A stretch of DNA of 64,000 bases from Frischella perrara (GCF_000807275.1 NZ_CP009056.1:2543192-2607191), one strand, 5' to 3'; positions 8,226 to 18,378 are shown, counted from the stretch's first letter. Notes: generated by a model not told the origin, from the sequence alone. Made by a program: numbers and translations.

Positions 8226-9437
8226 ATGGGATTCTCTCAAGCAGTTAGTGGCATGAACGCTGCCGCAAAACAGTTAGATGTCATTGGTAATAATATTGCC
8301 AATTCAGCCACCGTCGGTTTTAAAAGTGCCAGTATTTCCTTTGCTGACATGTATGCAGGTTCGAAAGTTGGGATGGGGGTAAAAGTTGCATCCGTCATGC
8401 AAAGTTTCAATGATGGTACCATTACCAACACAAATAATAACCTAGATGTAGCCATTTCAGGAAATGGCTTTTTCCGTTTAGTTGATAGTACCGGTCAAGC
8501 TTATTATAGTCGTAATGGACAATTCCAACTTGATAGCGAAGGCAATATTGTTTCTGCTGACGGGTTGTATCTAACGGGTTATCCGGCGGTAGGTATGCCA
8601 CCGAAGATCCTACAAGGCGCAACACCACAATCAATAACGATTTCACGGCAAATGTTAAGTGCGTCAGCAACCAGTAAGGCATCATTACAAGTTAATCTTA
8701 ATTCAAACAATGTTATCCCTTCAAAATCACCCGTGAATGCCAGTGATTCTGAAACATTTAACTATTCCACAACAATTACGAGTTATGATTCCCTTGGTAA
8801 TCAACATAATGTTCAGTTGTTCTATGTTAAAACCGCTGACAATCAATGGGATGTACATTATTTAGATAGCAGTGATCCTGATGCTAAACTCACTAAAGCA
8901 GGTGCGATGACGTTTGATTCTACCGGTAAACTGATCAGTGATCCAGAAATGACCATTGATATTGCTGGCATCAAAGGCGCTGCCGATAGTAGTTTTACGC
9001 TATCATTTGTCAACAGTTCCCAACAAAATATTGGTAAAGAAATGGGGAGTGTTAAAAACCCGATCGTTGATGGCTATGCTGCTGGTGACTTAATCGGTTA
9101 TAGCATTAACGATGACGGCTCAATTTACGGTATTTATTCTAATCAACAAACCATGCTGTTAGCACAAATTGCCTTAGCTGATTTTGCCAATGTTAATGGG
9201 CTTGAATCTGCCGGCAATAATAATTGGCGTTCAACCAACCAATCTGGCGAAGCTGTGATTGGCGCTCCGGGTACGAGTACTTTTGGCTCATTAACAAGCG
9301 GTGCGATTGAAAATTCGAATGTCGATATGAGTCAAGAATTAGTGAATATGATTGTTGCACAACGTAATTATCAGTCCAATTCACAAACCATTAAAACGCA
9401 AGACCAAATACTTAATACTTTGGTTAATTTACGTTAA
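8226..9437 (+). CDS. flgE: flagellar hook protein FlgE
   Basis: A 403-residue hook subunit (402 in E. coli). FlgE polymerises into the flexible hook that joins the motor to the filament. The N-terminal axial motif with LDVIGNNIANSATVGFKSA at about residues 17-35 and the C-terminal NSNVDMSQELVNMIVAQRNYQ are both intact. The middle is the variable surface domain. It follows flgD by 14 bases with AAGGTAA upstream of the ATG. Confidence 0.97.
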   Translation: MGFSQAVSGMNAAAKQLDVIGNNIANSATVGFKSASISFADMYAGSKVGMGVKVASVMQSFNDGTITNTNNNLDVAISGNGFFRLVDSTGQAYYSRNGQFQLDSEGNIVSADGLYLTGYPAVGMPPKILQGATPQSITISRQMLSASATSKASLQVNLNSNNVIPSKSPVNASDSETFNYSTTITSYDSLGNQHNVQLFYVKTADNQWDVHYLDSSDPDAKLTKAGAMTFDSTGKLISDPEMTIDIAGIKGAADSSFTLSFVNSSQQNIGKEMGSVKNPIVDGYAAGDLIGYSINDDGSIYGIYSNQQTMLLAQIALADFANVNGLESAGNNNWRSTNQSGEAVIGAPGTSTFGSLTSGAIENSNVDMSQELVNMIVAQRNYQSNSQTIKTQDQILNTLVNLR

Positions 9438-9455
9438 TAAAATAGGGAGCGGTAA

Positions 9456-10211
9456 ATGGATCGCGTTATTTATACAGCTATGTCTGCTGCTAGTCAGGCG
9501 CTTAATCAACAAGCCATTACCAGTCATAATTTAGCGAATGTTTCAACGACGGGATTTCGAGCACAACTTGCAACGATGAAAGCGGTGCCGATTCAAGGTA
9601 ATAGCATGACCACACGTACCTTAGTCACCACAACGACACCGTTGTTTGATTCCTCAATGGGCGCACTCAATTATACTGGTCGTGAACTTGATGTTGCCTT
9701 AATGGAAGATCATTGGTTAGCGATCCAATTACCTGATGGTAGTGAGGCCTACACCCGTAACGGTAATATTGTTGTAGATGAAAATGGCACCCTCACCATT
9801 GAAGGCTACCCGTTATTAGGTGACAGTGGCGTACTTACCATCCCCCTTCACGCTAATGTCAGCATTAGTACTGATGGGACACTTTCATCATTAGGTGCCG
9901 GCGATGATCCAACGACCATTGCCCAAGTAGGAAAAATCAAACGTGTGCAGTTACTACCCAATGAGATAGTTCGCGGTGATGATGGTTTCTTCCATTCAAC
10001 CGAGACGACTAAAAATCTGCGCGGTGCCAATTTGCCAGATAATCCTAATATTAAATTAATGTCAGGCGTTTTAGAGGGTAGCAATGTTAATCCGGTATCG
10101 GCAATGGTTGATTTAATTAGCCATTCCCGTAAATTCGAAATGCAAATGAAAGGGATAATGACCGCGGATGAAAATGCCCAAAAAGCTAATCAAATCTTAT
10201 CATTAACTTAA
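9456..10211 (+). CDS. flgF: flagellar proximal rod protein FlgF
   Basis: A 251-residue rod protein, identical in length to E. coli FlgF. It lies between FlgC and FlgG in the rod. The N-terminal motif [18 protein letters not shown] and the C-terminal NPVSAMVDLISHSRKFEMQM identify it as FlgF and separate it from FlgE and FlgG. A GGGAG ribosome binding site precedes the ATG. No unusual features. Confidence 0.96.
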   Translation: MDRVIYTAMSAASQALNQQAITSHNLANVSTTGFRAQLATMKAVPIQGNSMTTRTLVTTTTPLFDSSMGALNYTGRELDVALMEDHWLAIQLPDGSEAYTRNGNIVVDENGTLTIEGYPLLGDSGVLTIPLHANVSISTDGTLSSLGAGDDPTTIAQVGKIKRVQLLPNEIVRGDDGFFHSTETTKNLRGANLPDNPNIKLMSGVLEGSNVNPVSAMVDLISHSRKFEMQMKGIMTADENAQKANQILSLT

Positions 10212-10224
10212 GTAGGATCGACAA

Positions 10225-11007
10225 ATGATTAAATCACTATGGATTGCCAAAACCGGGTTATCTGCACAGCAGATGAATATGGATATTATTTCCAATAACT
10301 TGGCTAATGTCAGTACAACTGGCTTTAAACGACAACGCGCTGTTTTTGAAGATTTGCTCTATCAGACTATGCGCCAACCCGGTGCTCAATCATCAGAGCA
10401 AACAACCCTACCTTCTGGACTACAGATTGGTACTGGGGTACGGCCGGTTGCAACTGAACGTATTCATAGCCAAGGTAATTTGGAATTAACGGATAACAGT
10501 AGCGATATTGCTATTAATGGGCAGGGATTTTTCCAGATCTTACTTCCCGATGGTACCCAAGCTTATACGCGTAGTGGTGCTTTTCAGGTTAATCAAAATG
10601 GGCAATTGGTTACAGCTAATGGCTATGAAATTCAACCTACTATTAATATTCCTACCAATGCGACCAAAATGACGGTATCGCGTGACGGTATCGTTAATGT
10701 CACGCTAGCTAACCAATCAAATCAAGTGCAAGTGGGTCAATTAACGCTGCATACTTTTATTAATGATTCTGGACTGGAAAGCGTTGGTGAGAATCTTTAT
10801 CTGGAAACGGAGAGTTCGGGTGCTCCTACAGAAAATACTCCCGGTTTGAATGGTGCCGGTTTGTTATATCAAGGTTATACCGAAACCTCTAACGTGAATG
10901 TGGCAGAAGAGTTAGTGAATATGATTCAAGTACAACGTGCTTATGAAATTAACAGTAAAGCGATATCTGCTTCTGACCAAATGTTACAACGGTTGAATCA
11001 ACTTTAA
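10225..11007 (+). CDS. flgG: flagellar distal rod protein FlgG
   Basis: A 260-residue protein, the same length as in E. coli. FlgG builds the distal rod, the drive shaft that passes through the P and L rings. Visible signatures are [20 protein letters not shown] near residue 18, the central [19 protein letters not shown], and the closing [26 protein letters not shown] precedes the start. Neighbours and length leave no doubt. Confidence 0.97.
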   Translation: MIKSLWIAKTGLSAQQMNMDIISNNLANVSTTGFKRQRAVFEDLLYQTMRQPGAQSSEQTTLPSGLQIGTGVRPVATERIHSQGNLELTDNSSDIAINGQGFFQILLPDGTQAYTRSGAFQVNQNGQLVTANGYEIQPTINIPTNATKMTVSRDGIVNVTLANQSNQVQVGQLTLHTFINDSGLESVGENLYLETESSGAPTENTPGLNGAGLLYQGYTETSNVNVAEELVNMIQVQRAYEINSKAISASDQMLQRLNQL

Positions 11008-11029
11008 TATTAAGGGTGTGGTCGATGTG

Positions 11030-11707
11030 ATGAAATATTTTTGTCTTGTGTGCATTTTGTTCTTAGCCAGTTGCGCTCAACTACCCAAAAAACCGTTAGT
11101 AGAAGGTGAAACGAGCGTGTCACCACAAATGCCAGATATTACCAACAATAGTGGTTCAATTTACCAAGCTGCCCAACCGAGCAGCTACGGTTATCAACCC
11201 ATGTTTGAGGATCGTCGACCGCGTCATATTGGTGATGTATTGACCATTGTATTACAAGAGAATGTCAGTGCGAGCAAAAGTTCATCGATCAGTGCGGGGC
11301 GTAATGGTTCGGCAAATATTGGCGTAAAAGCGATTCCATCTTTTCTTGATGGTGCTTTGGGGCGTGGTAAAGTGGATACCGATCTCTCTGGCGGTACCGA
11401 CTTTAAAGGATCCGGGGGAGCTAACGCCAAAAATACGTTTAGCGGAACGATTACGGTCACTGTGCAAGATGTGATGATTAACGGTAATTTGAAAGTGGTT
11501 GGTGAAAAGCAAATCGCTATTAACCAAGGTACTGAATTTATCCGCTTTTCTGGCGTCGTTAATCCGAGAACGATCAGTGGTAATAATACCGTTATTTCAA
11601 CCCAAGTTGCTGATGCTCGTATTGAATATGTCGGCAATGGTTATATTGATGAAGCGCAAACAATGGGTTGGTTGCAGCGTTTATTCTTGAACCTTTCACC
11701 TTTTTAA
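11030..11707 (+). CDS. flgH: flagellar L-ring lipoprotein FlgH
   Basis: FlgH forms the L ring, the outer-membrane bushing of the flagellar rod. A lipoprotein signal with lipobox LASC ends at Cys15 of a 225-residue product, so the mature protein is anchored in the outer membrane. Typical internal sequence includes [15 protein letters not shown] and the conserved end [18 protein letters not shown]. The start is not certain: in-frame GTG codons exist at 11018 and 11027 and ATG at 11030. AAGGG at 11012-11016 would leave only one base before 11018, so 11027 or 11030 is more likely; I list the ATG. Confidence 0.94.
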   Translation: MKYFCLVCILFLASCAQLPKKPLVEGETSVSPQMPDITNNSGSIYQAAQPSSYGYQPMFEDRRPRHIGDVLTIVLQENVSASKSSSISAGRNGSANIGVKAIPSFLDGALGRGKVDTDLSGGTDFKGSGGANAKNTFSGTITVTVQDVMINGNLKVVGEKQIAINQGTEFIRFSGVVNPRTISGNNTVISTQVADARIEYVGNGYIDEAQTMGWLQRLFLNLSPF

Positions 11708-11710
11708 AAA

Positions 11711-12826
11711 ATGATTATGTTTAAAAATCTGCGTTTATTGTTTTGTACTATTTTGATTATGTTAACAACGGTCACTCATTGTTATGCTGAGCGCATTCGC
11801 GATTTAGTCAGTATTCAAGGGGTGCGAGAAAATGCCCTCGTTGGTTATGGTATTGTTGTTGGATTAGATGGTACCGGTGACCAAACCTCCCAAACTCCTT
11901 TTACGATTCAAAGTATTACTAATATGTTGTCACAGCTTGGTATTACCGTACCTACCGGTAGTAATATGCAATTAAAAAATGTTGCAGCGGTAATGGTGAC
12001 AGCCAAATTACCACCCTTCCCCCATATTGGGCAGCAAATGGATGTCGTGGTTTCATCTTTGGGTAATGCTAAAAGCCTACGAGGTGGTACATTAATTATG
12101 ACTCCGCTAAAAGGCGCAGATAATCAAGTTTATGCCATCGCGCAAGGAAATTTATTTGTTGGTGGCGTAAGTGCTACTTCTCAAGGTAGTAGTATCAGTG
12201 TTAATCAACAAGCGGGAGCAACTATTCCGAAAGGAGCGACAATTGAGCGCGAATTAAATAATCAGTTTGATAAGCAAAACGTTGTCCATTTACACCTTAA
12301 TCAATTTGATTTTACCCGAGCCTTAAAAATCTCGGATACAATTAATCGATGGCGCAAAAACTCCGCTATGGCTTTGGACGGTAGTACCGTCGCGGTGAAT
12401 ATGCCTACCGAGACGAATGAACGGATCAAATTTCTCGCTCATATTCAAGATTTGCCAGTTGGTAAAACGCCCGTTAGTGCGAAAGTGGTCATAAATACGC
12501 GCACGGGTGTTGTTGTCATGAATCAAAATGTTACATTGGATAATTGTGCCGTAGCGCATGGCAATCTATCTATTGTCGTAAATAATCAATTAAAAGTAAG
12601 CCAGCCAACAACCCCATTGACCGAGGGCAGTACTGTCGTGGTTCCAGAAACCCAAGTTGCAATTCACCAAGAACCGGGATCGTTACTTAATGTACCTTCT
12701 AGCGCTAACTTAAACCAAGTGGTGAATGCACTTAATGTGTTAGGGGCAACGCCCGATCAATTAATGTCAATCTTGGAAGCATTAAAAACGGTTGGCTGTT
12801 TACATGCTAGCTTGGAAACCATTTAA
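11711..12826 (+). CDS. flgI: flagellar P-ring protein FlgI
   Basis: A 371-residue periplasmic protein (365 in E. coli). FlgI polymerises in the peptidoglycan layer into the P ring with help from FlgA. A signal peptide covers about residues 1-26 and ends at CYA, followed by the conserved mature start [19 protein letters not shown]. Later signatures include [15 protein letters not shown] and the closing [14 protein letters not shown]. The ATG at 11711 is 3 bases after the flgH stop; another ATG two codons in is equally possible, since no strong ribosome binding site separates them. Confidence 0.96.
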   Translation: MIMFKNLRLLFCTILIMLTTVTHCYAERIRDLVSIQGVRENALVGYGIVVGLDGTGDQTSQTPFTIQSITNMLSQLGITVPTGSNMQLKNVAAVMVTAKLPPFPHIGQQMDVVVSSLGNAKSLRGGTLIMTPLKGADNQVYAIAQGNLFVGGVSATSQGSSISVNQQAGATIPKGATIERELNNQFDKQNVVHLHLNQFDFTRALKISDTINRWRKNSAMALDGSTVAVNMPTETNERIKFLAHIQDLPVGKTPVSAKVVINTRTGVVVMNQNVTLDNCAVAHGNLSIVVNNQLKVSQPTTPLTEGSTVVVPETQVAIHQEPGSLLNVPSSANLNQVVNALNVLGATPDQLMSILEALKTVGCLHASLETI

Positions 12827-12840
12827 CTAAAATTAACATC

Positions 12841-13878
12841 ATGATAAATAACAATATAGGTCAATCTTACCATCGTTTAGCATTTGATGTATCGGGTTTT
12901 AGCCAATTAAAACAGCAAGCTGTTAATGGTTCTCCCGAATCAATTCGACAAGTAGCACAACAGTTTGAAACGTTATTTATTAATATGATGATGCAAAGCA
13001 TGCGAAAGGCTGTGCCTGAAGGAGGATTATTCAGCAGTTCAGCAAGCCAATTATTTACGTCAATGTTTGATCAGCAAATTGCTCAAGATGCAGCGGGTAA
13101 AGGCTTTGGTTTAGCTGATATGTTGACTAAGCAGTTATCAAGAACATCAATGTCAACTGAACAGGTAAAATCCAATACTGATGTTAATCAAACTCAAGTC
13201 GCTCAATCATCTATGACAAACTCACTGGCGCAATCATTATTTACCGATTCAGCAACCCATACACCAAAAGCATTGGGTCAGGTCTTATATCAAAACCAAG
13301 TTAACAATTCAGCGATACAAGCTAAAGTACATAATCCGACGGCTAGCCAACAAAAATCAGATAGTAAAGAGGATCATATTACGCAATTCGTTAATCAGTG
13401 GTTAAATCCAGCCCAACTGGCAGCGAAACAAACGGGTATTCCTTATCAAATTATCATTGCGCAAGCTGCTTTAGAAACGGGCTGGGGTAAAAGGCAAATC
13501 ACCACAACGGATGGTCAGCCGAGTTATAACTATTTTGCGATTAAAGCCGGTAACACATGGCAAGGTAAAACAACTGAAATCACAACAACCGAATATGTCA
13601 ATAATAAAAAAGTGACTAAAAAACATCGTTTTCGGGTATATGATAATCATCATCAAGCCATTAATGATTACACTCGATTAATAACGCAAAATCCACGCTA
13701 TAAAGTTATCCGTCAAGCGCCAACTGCCAAAGCGGCGGCTCAAGCCTTACAACAAGCCAACTATGCAACGGATCCCAATTATGGCAGTAAACTGATACAA
13801 CTTATCGATCAAATTGATTCTATTACTAAGTCAATAAGTATCAAAAATGTCAAAGGGTTTAATAGAATCAGTTTTTAG
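12841..13878 (+). CDS. flgJ: flagellar rod cap and peptidoglycan hydrolase FlgJ
   Basis: A 345-residue two-domain protein (313 in E. coli). The N-terminal domain, about residues 30-100, is the rod-capping part (VAQQFETLFINMMMQSMRKA). The C-terminal domain, from about residue 180, is a GH73 glucosaminidase that opens the peptidoglycan for the rod; the catalytic glutamate lies in the AALETGWGK segment. The extra length sits in a Gln/Ser/Thr-rich linker at about 105-178. flgK and flgL, which follow flgJ in E. coli, are not here; the next 345 bases have no gene. Confidence 0.96.
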   Translation: MINNNIGQSYHRLAFDVSGFSQLKQQAVNGSPESIRQVAQQFETLFINMMMQSMRKAVPEGGLFSSSASQLFTSMFDQQIAQDAAGKGFGLADMLTKQLSRTSMSTEQVKSNTDVNQTQVAQSSMTNSLAQSLFTDSATHTPKALGQVLYQNQVNNSAIQAKVHNPTASQQKSDSKEDHITQFVNQWLNPAQLAAKQTGIPYQIIIAQAALETGWGKRQITTTDGQPSYNYFAIKAGNTWQGKTTEITTTEYVNNKKVTKKHRFRVYDNHHQAINDYTRLITQNPRYKVIRQAPTAKAAAQALQQANYATDPNYGSKLIQLIDQIDSITKSISIKNVKGFNRISF

Positions 13879-14223
13879 CATTAGCTTTTAGCATTGGTAA
13901 TAAAATTAGCCTTTGAATATCGGCTATTTGCTTTCAATTTCTATGGTAACGTGGCTTTTTTTCAACTGTGATATCAGTATGGAAACATATTATCTGAGGC
14001 ATTGCGTGATCACAAGCTTAACGCTACTTAGAAAATAGCAACACTATGGCTATTATTTATCATCATTAATATCGTTTAAATGTGAGCGGTTAAGATGGCG
14101 ATTCAATTCAATAGAAAATACCAGATAAATGCGTCGCCAGTTAATCAACCTAATTGCGAGTAAGTGAAAAATGGCTGATAAAGAAATATAAGCAATGGGT
14201 TACTTATATTTCTTGAAGTATAG
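13879..14223. other. gene-free stretch after flgJ
   Basis: 345 bases between flgJ and the convergent Sel1-repeat gene. There is no open frame longer than about 25 codons. The plus-strand frames contain short runs that read like coding sequence interrupted by stops (about 14000-14190), which could be a decayed remnant, but I recognise no family. The sequence TTTTTTCAAC near 13955 may mark termination of the flg operon, without a convincing stem. Confidence 0.4.
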
Positions 14224-15324
14224 TTACTTAACGGTTTCGCTATACTCATCATCTTTTAGGATTTGTGCTAGATTATTTTTAGCATCTTCATCACCTTGAT
14301 CGGCTGCTTTGGTAAACCAGTAGATGGCGCGCCCTTTATTTTGGGTAATGCCATCCCCGTCTAAATATTTGACAGCTAGATTATATTGAGCATCAACACT
14401 GCCTTGTTCTGCCGCTTTTATGTACCATTTAACGGCAGTCTCGGCATTACGTTCCACGCCACCACCTATGTCATACATCACACCAATATTATATTGTGCT
14501 TCGACATTACCCGCTTCTGCGGCCTTTTCAAACCAATAAGCGGCTTGCGAGCTATTGGGGTTTGTACCGATTCCCATAGCATACATAATACCTAGATTAT
14601 ACATCGCATTAATATGACCATTTTCTGCTGCTTCGGTATAAAAGAAAATCGCTGCGTTGTAATCTTGTGTTATGCCGTCACCTTTTTCTGACATCATACC
14701 TAAATAATAATCAGCTTCATTGTTTTTATCTTTTGCAGCTTTACTGAACCAATCCGCCGCCGTGGACCTATTTAGTTGGACTCCATCACCTAAATAATAC
14801 ATTAATCCAAGATTAAGATAACCGTCAGATACACCTTGATCGCCAGCTTTGATAAAATAGTTGATGGCTTGAGTAATATCTTTTTTTATTCCCAAGCCAT
14901 TTTTATAGGCTAAGCCTAAATTGAATTGTGCTAAGGCAAAATTTTGATCAGCTGCTTTTTTATAATATTCAACCGCTTTTTCAGGATCCTGTTTAAAACC
15001 CAATCCATCTAAATAAAGATTGGCTAGGTTATTTTGTGCTTTAGCTAATCCTTGATCGGCTGCCTTTTTGTACCAGAAAGCTGCTTTGATATAGCTAACA
15101 TCAACACCTAAACCTTGTTGATAAATGTTCCCTAACGAGTATTGGGCATCAGCCTCCCCTTTTTCAGCTGCTGTGCGTAGTGATTCGATTAAGGATGACG
15201 GATCTAAGATCGTAACCTCTGATGGCTTGGAAGGATTGTCTATTGTAGCGTCCGATTGTGCTAACGCTGTATTTATAAATAACGGTATAGACAATATAAT
15301 TATGAAAAATCGTAACTGATTCAT
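14224..15324 (-). CDS. secreted Sel1/TPR-like repeat protein
   Basis: A 366-residue exported protein. It has a signal peptide (MNQLRFFIIILSIPLFINTA, cleavage near ALAQ) followed from about residue 47 by nine tandem Sel1-like repeats of about 36 residues, each with the pattern A-x-x-G-x-x-x-A-x-x-x-L-G-x-x-Y-x-x-G-x-G and a WY/YY-KKAA helix; the ninth is incomplete. Sel1 repeats form a curved helical solenoid that binds other proteins and are common in envelope and host-interaction proteins of host-associated gammaproteobacteria. It stands alone between flgJ and miaB, so the partner cannot be read from context. The family is firm; the role is unknown. Confidence 0.88.
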   Translation of the reverse strand: MNQLRFFIIILSIPLFINTALAQSDATIDNPSKPSEVTILDPSSLIESLRTAAEKGEADAQYSLGNIYQQGLGVDVSYIKAAFWYKKAADQGLAKAQNNLANLYLDGLGFKQDPEKAVEYYKKAADQNFALAQFNLGLAYKNGLGIKKDITQAINYFIKAGDQGVSDGYLNLGLMYYLGDGVQLNRSTAADWFSKAAKDKNNEADYYLGMMSEKGDGITQDYNAAIFFYTEAAENGHINAMYNLGIMYAMGIGTNPNSSQAAYWFEKAAEAGNVEAQYNIGVMYDIGGGVERNAETAVKWYIKAAEQGSVDAQYNLAVKYLDGDGITQNKGRAIYWFTKAADQGDEDAKNNLAQILKDDEYSETVK

Positions 15325-15692
15325 TCAATGTTCCTGATCTTGTAAACTCGAAAAGGTATTTTTAATATAATTATTACCGTAATTATAACGAAATGTTGAT
15401 ATCAATAACAGCTTTCATTTAACAAGAATTAATCTATTTAAACTATATCTTGTTCCGATAGAAATATCCCCTTAACAAAACGGTACTTATTCAAGCATAA
15501 TAGATAATATTTTAGTGATTTGATATGAAAATAATTGGAGCATGTTATGCGCTGATTAACTTATTTTTAGCAAAACAATATAGATTTTTTAACTGGATTC
15601 AATATTAACAAAGCATTACAATATGACGCGCTAAAATCGCGGATTTATAACCGTTTTCATTTTAACAACAATTAAAAATAGTTGAGCAATTG
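15325..15692. other. gene-free divergent region between the Sel1-repeat gene and miaB
   Basis: 368 AT-rich bases separating two divergent genes. The longest plus-strand frame with an ATG is 27 codons (15525-15608) and has no sign of being real. The stretch must hold the promoters of both genes, but I find no element strong enough to name. Confidence 0.5.
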
Positions 15693-17120
15693 ATGAGCAA
15701 GAAATTACATATCAAAACTTGGGGTTGCCAGATGAATGAGTATGACTCTTCAAAAATGGCAGATCTACTTGAATCGACCCATGGGTTAACCCTAACCGAA
15801 AATGCTGAAGAAGCCGACATATTATTACTTAATACCTGTTCAATTCGAGAGAAAGCACAGGAAAAAGTGTTCCATCAATTAGGGCGTTGGAAAAATCTTA
15901 AAAAACACAATCCTAATGTGATTATTGGCGTGGGTGGTTGTGTTGCGTCTCAAGAGGGTGAACATATCCGTAAACGGGCACCGTTTGTTGATATTATTTT
16001 TGGTCCACAGACATTTCACCGTTTACCCGAAATGATTAACCAAGTCAGTAATCAGGAAAATGCTCACGTGGTTGATGTCAGTTTCCCTGAAATTGAGAAA
16101 TTTGATCGGCTTCCGGAACCACGAAGTGAAGGACCGACTGCATTTGTGTCAATTATGGAAGGTTGCAATAAATACTGTACTTACTGTGTTGTACCTTATA
16201 CCCGTGGTGAAGAAGTCAGCCGACCTTGTGATGATGTAATTTATGAAATTGCGCAACTAGCCGCTCAAGGCGTACGCGAAGTGAATCTCTTAGGGCAAAA
16301 TGTGAATGCTTATCGTGGCGCAACTTTTGATGGTAATATTTGTACTTTCGCTGAACTATTACGTTTAGTTGCTGCGATTGATGGTATCGATCGCATTCGT
16401 TTTACGACTAGCCATCCAATTGAATTTACTGATGATATTATTGATGTCTATCGTGATACCCCTGAATTGGTGAGTTTTTTACATTTACCGGTACAAAGCG
16501 GCTCCGATCGTATTTTGAATTTAATGAAGCGAACTCATACCGCTTTAGAATATAAGTCAATCATTCGTAAACTACGAAAAACGCGTCCTGATATTCAAAT
16601 TAGTTCTGACTTCATTGTTGGTTTCCCTGGTGAAACACAAGAAGACTTTGAACAGACTATGAAACTTATTGCTGATGTTAATTTCGATTTAAGTTATAGC
16701 TTTATTTATTCTGCTCGCCCAGGCACACCGGCTGCCGATATGGAAGATACCGTTTCCGAAGAAGAGAAAAAACAACGACTTTACATTCTACAAGAGAGAA
16801 TTAATCAACAAGCAATGCAATTTAGCCGTCAAATGTTGGGAACAATTCAACGTGTGCTCGTAGAAGGTACATCGAAAAAAGACATGTTGGAATTTACAGG
16901 ACGCACAGAGAATAATCGGATTGTTAATTTTGAAGGCAATACCGATATGATTGGTAAATTTGTTGATGTTGAAATTACAGATGTTTATCCAAATTCATTA
17001 CGTGGTAAGGTTATTCGTACAGAAGATGAAATGACATTGCGCGTTAATGAATCACCAAATGCAATTATTGCGCGTACCCAAAAAGAAGATGCGCTCGGCG
17101 TTGGTATGTATCATCCCTAA
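15693..17120 (+). CDS. miaB: tRNA-2-methylthio-N6-isopentenyladenosine37 synthase MiaB
   Basis: A 475-residue radical-SAM methylthiotransferase (474 in E. coli). MiaB adds the methylthio group to i6A at position 37 of tRNAs that read UNN codons. Three parts are visible: an N-terminal UPF0004 domain with auxiliary-cluster cysteines (TWGCQM, NTCSIRE, GGCVAS), the radical-SAM core with CNKYCTYC at C158, C162 and C165, and a C-terminal TRAM RNA-binding domain. An in-frame TTG lies immediately before the ATG at 15693; the ATG gives the usual [19 protein letters not shown] start. It is followed by ybeZ as in E. coli. Confidence 0.97.
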   Translation: MSKKLHIKTWGCQMNEYDSSKMADLLESTHGLTLTENAEEADILLLNTCSIREKAQEKVFHQLGRWKNLKKHNPNVIIGVGGCVASQEGEHIRKRAPFVDIIFGPQTFHRLPEMINQVSNQENAHVVDVSFPEIEKFDRLPEPRSEGPTAFVSIMEGCNKYCTYCVVPYTRGEEVSRPCDDVIYEIAQLAAQGVREVNLLGQNVNAYRGATFDGNICTFAELLRLVAAIDGIDRIRFTTSHPIEFTDDIIDVYRDTPELVSFLHLPVQSGSDRILNLMKRTHTALEYKSIIRKLRKTRPDIQISSDFIVGFPGETQEDFEQTMKLIADVNFDLSYSFIYSARPGTPAADMEDTVSEEEKKQRLYILQERINQQAMQFSRQMLGTIQRVLVEGTSKKDMLEFTGRTENNRIVNFEGNTDMIGKFVDVEITDVYPNSLRGKVIRTEDEMTLRVNESPNAIIARTQKEDALGVGMYHP

Positions 17121-17226
17121 ATAGGATGAATTAGGTAGTCGGATCATAGTATTTTTCTGAGATTGTTGATTTTATCATTAATTCAATGGGTTAATGATAA
17201 AATAGAAGTAAATCTGTTTGGTATAT

Positions 17227-17286
17227 TAACGGGATATCGGTCTGTAATTAATATCCCGTTACAGGTGATTAGGCTGGGTCTAATCA
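17227..17286 (+). repeat. two hairpins between miaB and ybeZ
   Basis: The first hairpin has perfect 11-base arms, TAACGGGATAT (17227-17237) and ATATCCCGTTA (17251-17261). The second has 7-base arms TGATTAG (17266-17272) and CTAATCA (17280-17286) with loop GCTGGGT. Neither has a T-run, so they look more like leader or RNA-processing structures than terminators. They end 29 bases before the ybeZ start. Confidence 0.5.
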
Positions 17287-17315
17287 AATTTTAGCTAACC
17301 CCAAAAGGTGATTTC

Positions 17316-18371
17316 TTGAACATTATTCAACGTGAAGTAAAACTAGAACCGGCTAATAACCAAAGGTTAATTAGCTTATGTGGTCCCCATAACGATAATC
17401 TTAAACAAATCGAAAATCGATTAGGGGTCGAAATTAATCAACGTGATAATGGATTTGTTGTGATCGGCGATGAAGCGAATGTTGAGGCATGTCAATCAAT
17501 TCTTCAATCACTATATGAACAAACACTTTACGTTAATTACGTTATTGATGTCAAACCTGAACAGGTACATTTAGCAATTATCGAAAGTGGCATCTTAACT
17601 GAATCAAAGGAGAATCTGTTAATTAACTCATTGCAAAATAATGGCAAATTAGTGTCGATTAAAACTAAATCAGGCGTAATTAAACCTCGCACACCCAATC
17701 AGGCAAAATATATTAATAATATTTTCGAACATGATATTACCTTTGGTATTGGACCGGCTGGTACAGGTAAAACATTTTTAGCCGTTGCGACTGCCGTTGA
17801 TGCTTTAGAAAAACAATATGTTCGCCGTATCTTACTTACCCGACCAGCGGTTGAAGCAGGTGAAAAACTGGGCTTTCTACCCGGTGATTTAAGCCAAAAA
17901 GTCGATCCTTATTTAAGACCACTTTATGATGCTTTATTCGAAATGCTTGGATTTGAACGCGTCGAAAAACTGATTGAGAAAAATATAATTGAAGTTGCCC
18001 CGCTTGCGTATATGCGCGGACGTACGCTTAATGATGCCTTTATTATTCTTGATGAAAGTCAGAATACGACCATAGAACAAATGAAAATGTTCTTAACCCG
18101 TATTGGTTTTAATTCTAAAGCGGTTGTGACCGGTGATGTGACTCAAATTGATTTACCGCGTAATCAAACATCTGGGTTGAAACATGCCATTGAAGTATTA
18201 AGTAATCTTGATGAGATTAGCCTTAATTTCTTCCATAGTGAGGACGTCGTACGTCATCCAGTTGTTGCAAGTATTATTAATGCTTATGAACAATGGGATA
18301 CTCAAGAACAATTTAGATTAGCAGAAAGACGTCGTCAGCGTGAATTAGATAAGCTTAATAATAAGGAGTAG
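17316..18371 (+). CDS. ybeZ: PhoH-family ATPase YbeZ
   Basis: A 351-residue protein. YbeZ is a PhoH-like ATPase linked to ribosome and RNA metabolism, normally acting with the endoribonuclease YbeY. The N-terminal part is KH-like (residues 1-100); the ATPase core has Walker A GPAGTGKT near residue 147 and a Walker B-like IILDESQN near 242. The start is TTG, with AAAAGGTGA just upstream, and the resulting N-terminus MNIIQREVKLEPANN aligns with known YbeZ. In E. coli ybeY follows directly; here it is missing, and the next frame, mrdA, opens 4 bases after the ybeZ stop. Confidence 0.93.
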   Translation: MNIIQREVKLEPANNQRLISLCGPHNDNLKQIENRLGVEINQRDNGFVVIGDEANVEACQSILQSLYEQTLYVNYVIDVKPEQVHLAIIESGILTESKENLLINSLQNNGKLVSIKTKSGVIKPRTPNQAKYINNIFEHDITFGIGPAGTGKTFLAVATAVDALEKQYVRRILLTRPAVEAGEKLGFLPGDLSQKVDPYLRPLYDALFEMLGFERVEKLIEKNIIEVAPLAYMRGRTLNDAFIILDESQNTTIEQMKMFLTRIGFNSKAVVTGDVTQIDLPRNQTSGLKHAIEVLSNLDEISLNFFHSEDVVRHPVVASIINAYEQWDTQEQFRLAERRRQRELDKLNNKE

Positions 18372-18378
18372 TACCATA
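18363..18378 (+). promoter_or_regulatory. ribosome binding site deciding an AUA start for mrdA
   Basis: AAGGAG at 18363-18368 is followed by a 7-base spacer and then ATA at 18376-18378. No ATG, GTG or TTG occurs in this frame until the TTG at 18454. Protein similarity to PBP2 extends back to the ATA codon. The site therefore supports initiation at AUA, or an ATG changed to ATA by mutation or read error. Confidence 0.65.

Noticed and set aside
11224-11637. Minus-strand frame of 137 codons inside flgH
   Set aside because: Antisense shadow; flgH is intact and secure.
13990-14200. Possible transposase remnant after flgJ
   Set aside because: Short coding-like runs are broken by stops in every frame, and I see no terminal inverted repeats, target duplication or known transposase motif.
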